From SFWF01 sp045638145 (lineage in GTDB: Bacteria; Bacillota; Clostridia; Oscillospirales; Acutalibacteraceae), in assembly GCA_045638145.1 (NCBI GenBank), contig JAZUAU010000002.1, forward strand, positions 1 to 25,685: 25,685 bases of DNA. Reading direction: 5' to 3'. Positions 22,582 through 25,685 of this stretch are shown here, one piece after another. The notes beneath the pieces are model-generated. The model did not search any database, was not told where the DNA came from, and saw only the letters and a program-made list of their open reading frames with translations. Both the position numbers and the translations under genes were made by a program. Position 1 is the stretch's first letter, and each line of letters begins with the position of its first letter.

Positions 22582-22610
22582 ATTATACAGCGGTCTTTTT
22601 TGTGTGTCAA
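22582..22610 (-). promoter_or_regulatory. Promoter of the recombinase operon
   Basis: Minus-strand TTGACA (22610-22605), a 17-nt spacer and TATAAT (22587-22582): full consensus. It gives a leader of about 310 nt before the first ATG at 22261. Confidence 0.85.
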
Positions 22611-22986
22611 TACCCCCTAAACACCCCCATTTTTGAAACTTTTCGGGCACTTTTGAAAAACGACTTTTGTAATTCAGGCGGATTTTTTCGGTTGTGATTT
22701 TGCTTTCCAGAAGTTCTTGGAAATTTTTTTGAGGGGTCCAATTTTGGACTTTCCGAAAAAGGGTATCTTTTGGTCTCCACAAATTTTTAAAAAAATTTTT
22801 TGGAGGCATTTTTGTCCATTTTTTTGCTTTCTGCTGCAACTTTCCAAAAATAGATACCGAATGGTTTTTCAGCCGTCCCGACATATGTGGATTAAGAAAT
22901 TTTCCAGCACTTTTGGCGATTTCTAATAATCAAACTATTTTTTCGCCTGATGGATGGCAGGGTGGGTTGGAACAACCATAAAACAA

Positions 22987-23022
22987 AAAATATCCGTCTG
23001 CTTTGAATCAGGCGGATATTTT
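22987..23022. terminator. Terminator-like hairpin in the long non-coding stretch
   Basis: AAAATATCCGTCTG and CAGGCGGATATTTT form a 14-bp stem with one G-U pair around 8 nt. An upstream CGCCTGAT (22944-22951) is complementary to ATCAGGCG (23007-23014) and could compete for the 3' arm. Confidence 0.6.
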
Positions 23023-23039
23023 CGTTACTCCGTTAAGAC

Positions 23040-23270
23040 AACGGTGTGCTAACATCTTGACGGGTAACTACACCATTTATTTTTATCTTTGTTTTATATA
23101 TTAAGGAAAAATGGAAAAAACATAATTGTATTGCTACATACAACTGGATAAATTTATAGAAATAACCGCTATGTTGGTGTTCCATAAGGTAATTTATTTT
23201 TCACATGTCTATTTTGAATTTTTTTAAAATACATATTTATCTTAATTGGTGGAATTCGCTGCACACCGTT
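23040..23270. repeat. AT-rich interval bounded by 10-bp inverted repeats
   Basis: AACGGTGTGC (23040-23049) is exactly complementary to GCACACCGTT (23261-23270). The sequence between is AT-rich without coding potential. Its meaning is open: element boundary, protein sites or chance. Confidence 0.4.
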
Positions 23271-23316
23271 AAGTTAATAGTATATAGTTTCTCTTTTTAT
23301 TTCAAGTATTTTGACA

Positions 23317-23385
23317 ACGACGAATAGACAATGTTCGTCGTCACTCTTAAAAAAGTTGATTGAAGAGTGGGACTATGCATTGTCT
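23317..23385. other. Compact pseudoknot-like structure downstream of rep
   Basis: Stem 1 is ACGACGAA (23317-23324) with TTCGTCGT (23334-23341), loop 9 nt. Stem 2 follows directly: CACTCTT (23342-23348) with AAGAGTG (23363-23369). Eight of the nine loop bases of stem 1, AGACAATG (23326-23333), are exactly complementary to CATTGTCT (23378-23385) beyond stem 2. The three pairings fit within 69 nt as a pseudoknot in either strand. It lies 74 bp after the stop of the rep-like gene. Confidence 0.6.
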
Positions 23386-23458
23386 CGGTTAATGATATAT
23401 GAACTTTTCTTATGTTTTTCTGCCCGCAAAAAACGAAAAGTTGTTTTATGTTATAAGG

Positions 23459-24475
23459 TCACGAACTATCAAGATAACCAACCTGTCGGGCAGGTTGCAT
23501 CTTAATTGTGGGAATTACAATGTAATAGACCTCTCTTTTCTTGATTATTTTCACAGAAAGGTCTATTGTTAATACAATAGATGTTTCGCAAGAGTATGGG
23601 CATACTCCTGCTTCATCTAATTCGTTTACAACATCTTTGCTTTGCTCAATTGTTTTTGGGCGGTGTCTCACACTATCGTTGACATCGTTAATTTGCTTCA
23701 ACTGGCGTAATTTGCGAGCGCGGATTCTTTTCGTGTTTCCGAACACCTTTCTTGCTTCCTTACGGAGCGTTTGTTCGTCGTAAATTTCACCGCCGATGCG
23801 AAATTCATTGAGCAATTCATCCCAAACCATTGCTGTCATTCGTTTGTTAGTTAGCAATGTATAAAGATTAAGGTTCTCTGGGTAATATTTACGGATGCGG
23901 TATGATTTTATCTGGAATTCTGTTCGGGCCATTTTAGGCATATAGGAGCATATCTCTTCACCGAGATTTGTGTCCTGGTCTTTGAAATAGAATTTCAACT
24001 GCACATCATCGTTTTTGATAACCAAACCAGTTTCGTAAACTTTACGTTCCATACCAGACCGACCTTTGATTTTCTTAAAGAAGTTGAAAAGTTGCTGCTT
24101 TTCAACTTCTTTTTTGCATTTCTTGTCACGGTTGATATCTATACGGGAGAAGCAGGTGATTTCTTCAAGAGAAATCGGTCTGCCGACCACTTCAAAAAGA
24201 GTTTTCTCCAATTCTTTAACAAGGATATGACTTTTACCAAAGTCATAAGCAATTGCATTTAGTCCTTGCTGCATCGTTGATGCCGAGAAGTCCATTCGCA
24301 GTCTTGGACAGGGCATCTTGTTCTTATATTGGTTATAGTAGTAATTGAACTGAATGCCGTTATAATGCTTGTAGAGATAGTTTTTGTATTGGTTCAGATA
24401 AGTTTTTTTACCCCAACCTTTGAGTTTGTCCCAAGGAATTACTACGGGGAATGAGCAGCAAATTGTATCTAACAT
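23459..24475 (-). CDS. Putative phage/plasmid replication initiator (gene II/X-like)
   Basis: 338 aa, preceded by a very strong AAAGGAGGTGA site 8 nt before the ATG. The pattern recalls gene II/X (Phage_CRI/G2P-type) initiators of filamentous phages and small rolling-circle plasmids. The elements are an opening MLDTICCSFPVVI strand, FSRIDINRD near residue 110, LKFYFKDQDTN, RTEFQIKSYRIRK near residue 190, and a C-terminal helical part. Such proteins nick the plus-strand origin through a tyrosine. A single catalytic residue cannot be assigned by eye. Its neighbours are recombinases, an iteron-like array and structured non-coding DNA, which fits a mobile replicon. The family call is tentative. 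Confidence 0.65.
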   Translation of the reverse strand: MLDTICCSFPVVIPWDKLKGWGKKTYLNQYKNYLYKHYNGIQFNYYYNQYKNKMPCPRLRMDFSASTMQQGLNAIAYDFGKSHILVKELEKTLFEVVGRPISLEEITCFSRIDINRDKKCKKEVEKQQLFNFFKKIKGRSGMERKVYETGLVIKNDDVQLKFYFKDQDTNLGEEICSYMPKMARTEFQIKSYRIRKYYPENLNLYTLLTNKRMTAMVWDELLNEFRIGGEIYDEQTLRKEARKVFGNTKRIRARKLRQLKQINDVNDSVRHRPKTIEQSKDVVNELDEAGVCPYSCETSIVLTIDLSVKIIKKREVYYIVIPTIKMQPARQVGYLDSS

Positions 24476-24502
24476 TTTTGTTTCACCTCCTTTGCTTCAT
24501 GA

Positions 24503-24532
24503 GTATTAAACCTATTAAGATATTTTTTTCAA
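24503..24532 (-). promoter_or_regulatory. Candidate promoter of the rep-like gene
   Basis: Minus-strand TTGAAA, an 18-nt spacer and TAATAC. The match is moderate and the region is AT-rich, so other assignments are possible. Confidence 0.35.
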
Positions 24533-24633
24533 AATTTCAAGAACATTTTCCAGCAAAAACATAAAAAATTACTTGAAATAATAAAAAAATTCTCAAATAC
24601 TTACCTTATAAAACTTACAAAGGAGTGATTTCA

Positions 24634-24966
24634 ATGGCACGACCTCGCAAAAAAGGCAACCTCACCAGTTCGCAACGTACCGACTTTGAGAGGCAGATAT
24701 TTGCCCTTTGCCTCAAAAATGAAGAGTTCAAGAAAGTGGTGCAAAAGGCATATCAGGACTTCTCATTCATATACGAAGAGACCCAGATGCCACAGGCGGA
24801 GTTCGGAAGGAAATATTGCGAAATAATTCTGCAAAACAATAACCTGCTATACCCGTTTTGCGATATACCGAAGAAACTGGGTGAACCTCCGTCCTCGTAC
24901 TATGTGTATCGGAACGACGTAATTGAGAAAATTTATGCGATGGCAGTAAAAGCACAGTTGATATAA
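24634..24966 (+). CDS. Small basic protein of unknown function next to rep
   Basis: 110 aa from ATG 24634, preceded by AAAGGAG; a GTG at 24625 overlaps that site. It opens with a basic MARPRKKGN stretch that could contact DNA. A helical middle (RQIFALCLKNEEFKKVVQKA) follows, then a Tyr/Pro-rich end. It is divergent from the rep-like gene across 158 bp and is followed within 15 bp by the iteron-like array. I do not recognise a family. Copy control or origin binding is possible from its position only. Confidence 0.75.
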   Translation: MARPRKKGNLTSSQRTDFERQIFALCLKNEEFKKVVQKAYQDFSFIYEETQMPQAEFGRKYCEIILQNNNLLYPFCDIPKKLGEPPSSYYVYRNDVIEKIYAMAVKAQLI

Positions 24967-24978
24967 TATGTGTCTTAA

Positions 24979-25054
24979 ACTGTGTTAAAATATGTGTGTA
25001 AATATGCCTCATTAACTGTGTTAAAGACTGTGTTAAAGACTGTGTTAAAATATG
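24979..25054 (+). repeat. Iteron-like direct repeats
   Basis: ACTGTGTTAAA occurs four times: 24979-24989, 25015-25025, 25027-25037 and 25039-25049. The last three are in strict 12-bp register. The first and last copies extend identically to ACTGTGTTAAAATATG. Degenerate units (ATGTGTCTTAA at 24968-24978 and ATGTGTGTAAATATG around 24992-25006) fill the rest. Arrays of this type bind replication or partition proteins in plasmids. Confidence 0.7.
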
Positions 25055-25450
25055 GTCATAGAAACATATACTCTTCCTACCGCCCGACCACTCCCATGAC
25101 CCCGAAAACAGCGAATTGTATTTTTTTAATTACCAAAATGAACGATTTTAAAAACGAGGACGATTTAAAAAATGTCCAAATCCCCATATGGGGTTCAAAA
25201 ATCACAAATACCTCTTATAATACCCAAAACACCCCCTTAATATGGGTAAATCGGGTCGTTATCGTCTCGCTTTGCCAAACAATCGCCCGCTTCGGGGTAC
25301 ATCCGCCTGTGTGCGAAAAAGTGTTTTAAAATCGTCTTTTTATGGGTTCCGATGGGAGGACGGCAGGAAATTATTGAAATAGGCTGACTTTTGGAGCAAA
25401 ATGCGCTACAATTTTCTATACCAAAATTCATTGAAAAAGAGGTATTAAAA
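25055..25450. other. Non-coding stretch after the iteron array
   Basis: No supported gene. It holds a perfect 12-bp palindrome CCCCATATGGGG (25182-25193), a CCCG-CTT-CGGG hairpin (25286-25296), and ACGATTTTAAAA (25142-25153), repeated imperfectly nearby and inverted near 25324-25336. Together with the repeats to its left it may belong to an origin. Confidence 0.45.
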
Positions 25451-25685
25451 TTGAACATTGAAAAGGTGCTTTTTGACCGTATCACATCCAATCTGGAAGA
25501 GGTTTTAGATACCGTCCCACCCCTTTCTACGGATATGCAGCAAGAGGTTGGTTTGTTTACCAGAGAACTCTATCAAAAAATCTTAATGGACTTCCATAAC
25601 TGTCCCGACGAAAGCAAAAAAACACCCCAAAGACTGCTCGGAGCAATCTTTGATGGTGCTATTCTTATGAGAGATATATTTGATG
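25451..25685 (+). CDS. Unknown protein, truncated by the window end
   Basis: At least 78 codons are open from TTG 25451 to the end, preceded by AAAGAGGT. The visible part is acidic and helical (EKVLFDRITSNLEEVLDTV at the start, ELYQKILMDFHNC in the middle). Third-position use looks coding. No family is recognised. The start could be a later ATG (25523) but the ribosome site favours TTG. Confidence 0.6.
   Translation, partial: MNIEKVLFDRITSNLEEVLDTVPPLSTDMQQEVGLFTRELYQKILMDFHNCPDESKKTPQRLLGAIFDGAILMRDIFD

Larger units (their letters stand above)
22612..23458. other. Long non-coding stretch between recombinase operon and rep gene
   Basis: No supported gene. The left part (22612-22930) is rich in T and A runs, including a hairpin of CTCCA and TGGAG arms over A/T tracts (about 22776-22805). 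Further right are a small GGTTG-GAA-CAACC hairpin (22965-22977), a terminator-like hairpin (22987-23022), a 231-bp AT-rich interval with 10-bp inverted ends (23040-23270) and a compact pseudoknot-like structure (23317-23385). Such density of structure next to a replication-type gene suggests origin or attachment functions. Confidence 0.5.

Noticed and set aside
22561..22884. 107-codon minus-strand ORF
   Set aside because: It has no ribosome site, reads through the promoter at 22582-22610 and reflects low-complexity A/T runs.
24979..25054. CRISPR array
   Set aside because: Repeats are 11-16 bp with no unique spacers of 30 bp or more, and no cas genes are present.
24982..25329. 115-codon plus-strand ORF
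   Set aside because: It begins within the repeat array and translates it, with no ribosome site.

Overview
The window looks like a chromosomal segment of a strictly anaerobic, spore-forming Firmicute of the class Clostridia, probably an Oscillospiraceae/Ruminococcaceae-type gut bacterium. The evidence is a SpoIIE gene behind a Spo0A-type promoter, a Rex-type operator at a bifunctional adhE, a ferredoxin-thioredoxin-reductase-like protein paired with thioredoxin, strong AGGAGG ribosome sites, and consensus TTGACA-17-TATAAT promoters. No species-level call can be made by eye.

Backbone, left to right. The last bases of a 23S rRNA and a complete 5S rRNA end an rrn operon (1-260). A repeat-rich spacer follows (261-520). 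Then come spoIIE (644-2953), a small membrane-protein pair (3066-4088), and a hexuronate/mannonate set: uxuA, an SDR-type uxuB and kdgK (4315-7366). A LysR regulator (7480-8403) precedes adhE (8510-11104), which is translationally linked to an APH-fold kinase (11109-11852). A 206-bp foldable element (11853-12058) separates this from a low-molecular-weight tyrosine phosphatase on the minus strand. Divergent from it runs a minimal FTR-like protein, thioredoxin and a MATE exporter (12664-14516). A YhhQ-type queuosine-precursor transporter (14943-15644) sits behind a preQ1-I-like riboswitch. A 273-bp terminal-inverted-repeat element appears to have inserted into that leader, between promoter and aptamer.

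Accessory region, from about 15.7 kb to the end, mostly on the minus strand. It contains an SGNH hydrolase and an overlapping pair of unrecognised membrane/coiled-coil proteins. Both transcription units end in copies of the same 3' RNA-like module, whose two copies differ by compensatory base changes. Next is an operon of a small protein and two serine recombinases, preceded by a consensus promoter, a 7-codon leader ORF and an attenuator-like terminator. The first recombinase has lost its catalytic serine; the second is full length and intact. After a long non-coding stretch with a possible pseudoknot comes a protein resembling phage/plasmid gene II/X replication initiators. A small basic protein, an iteron-like array and a truncated CDS follow. 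This right part looks like one end of an integrated mobile element that continues beyond the window.

How the genes fit together. UxuA, UxuB and KdgK turn fructuronate through mannonate and KDG into KDPG. AdhE re-oxidises NADH by making ethanol, and its promoter overlaps a Rex site sensitive to the NADH/NAD+ balance. The FTR-like protein plus thioredoxin suggest thiol reduction driven by ferredoxin. The most unusual parts are the covarying 3' module, the inactive/active recombinase pair with its leader-peptide attenuator, the transposon-like insertion between promoter and riboswitch, and the unknown two-gene membrane cassette.
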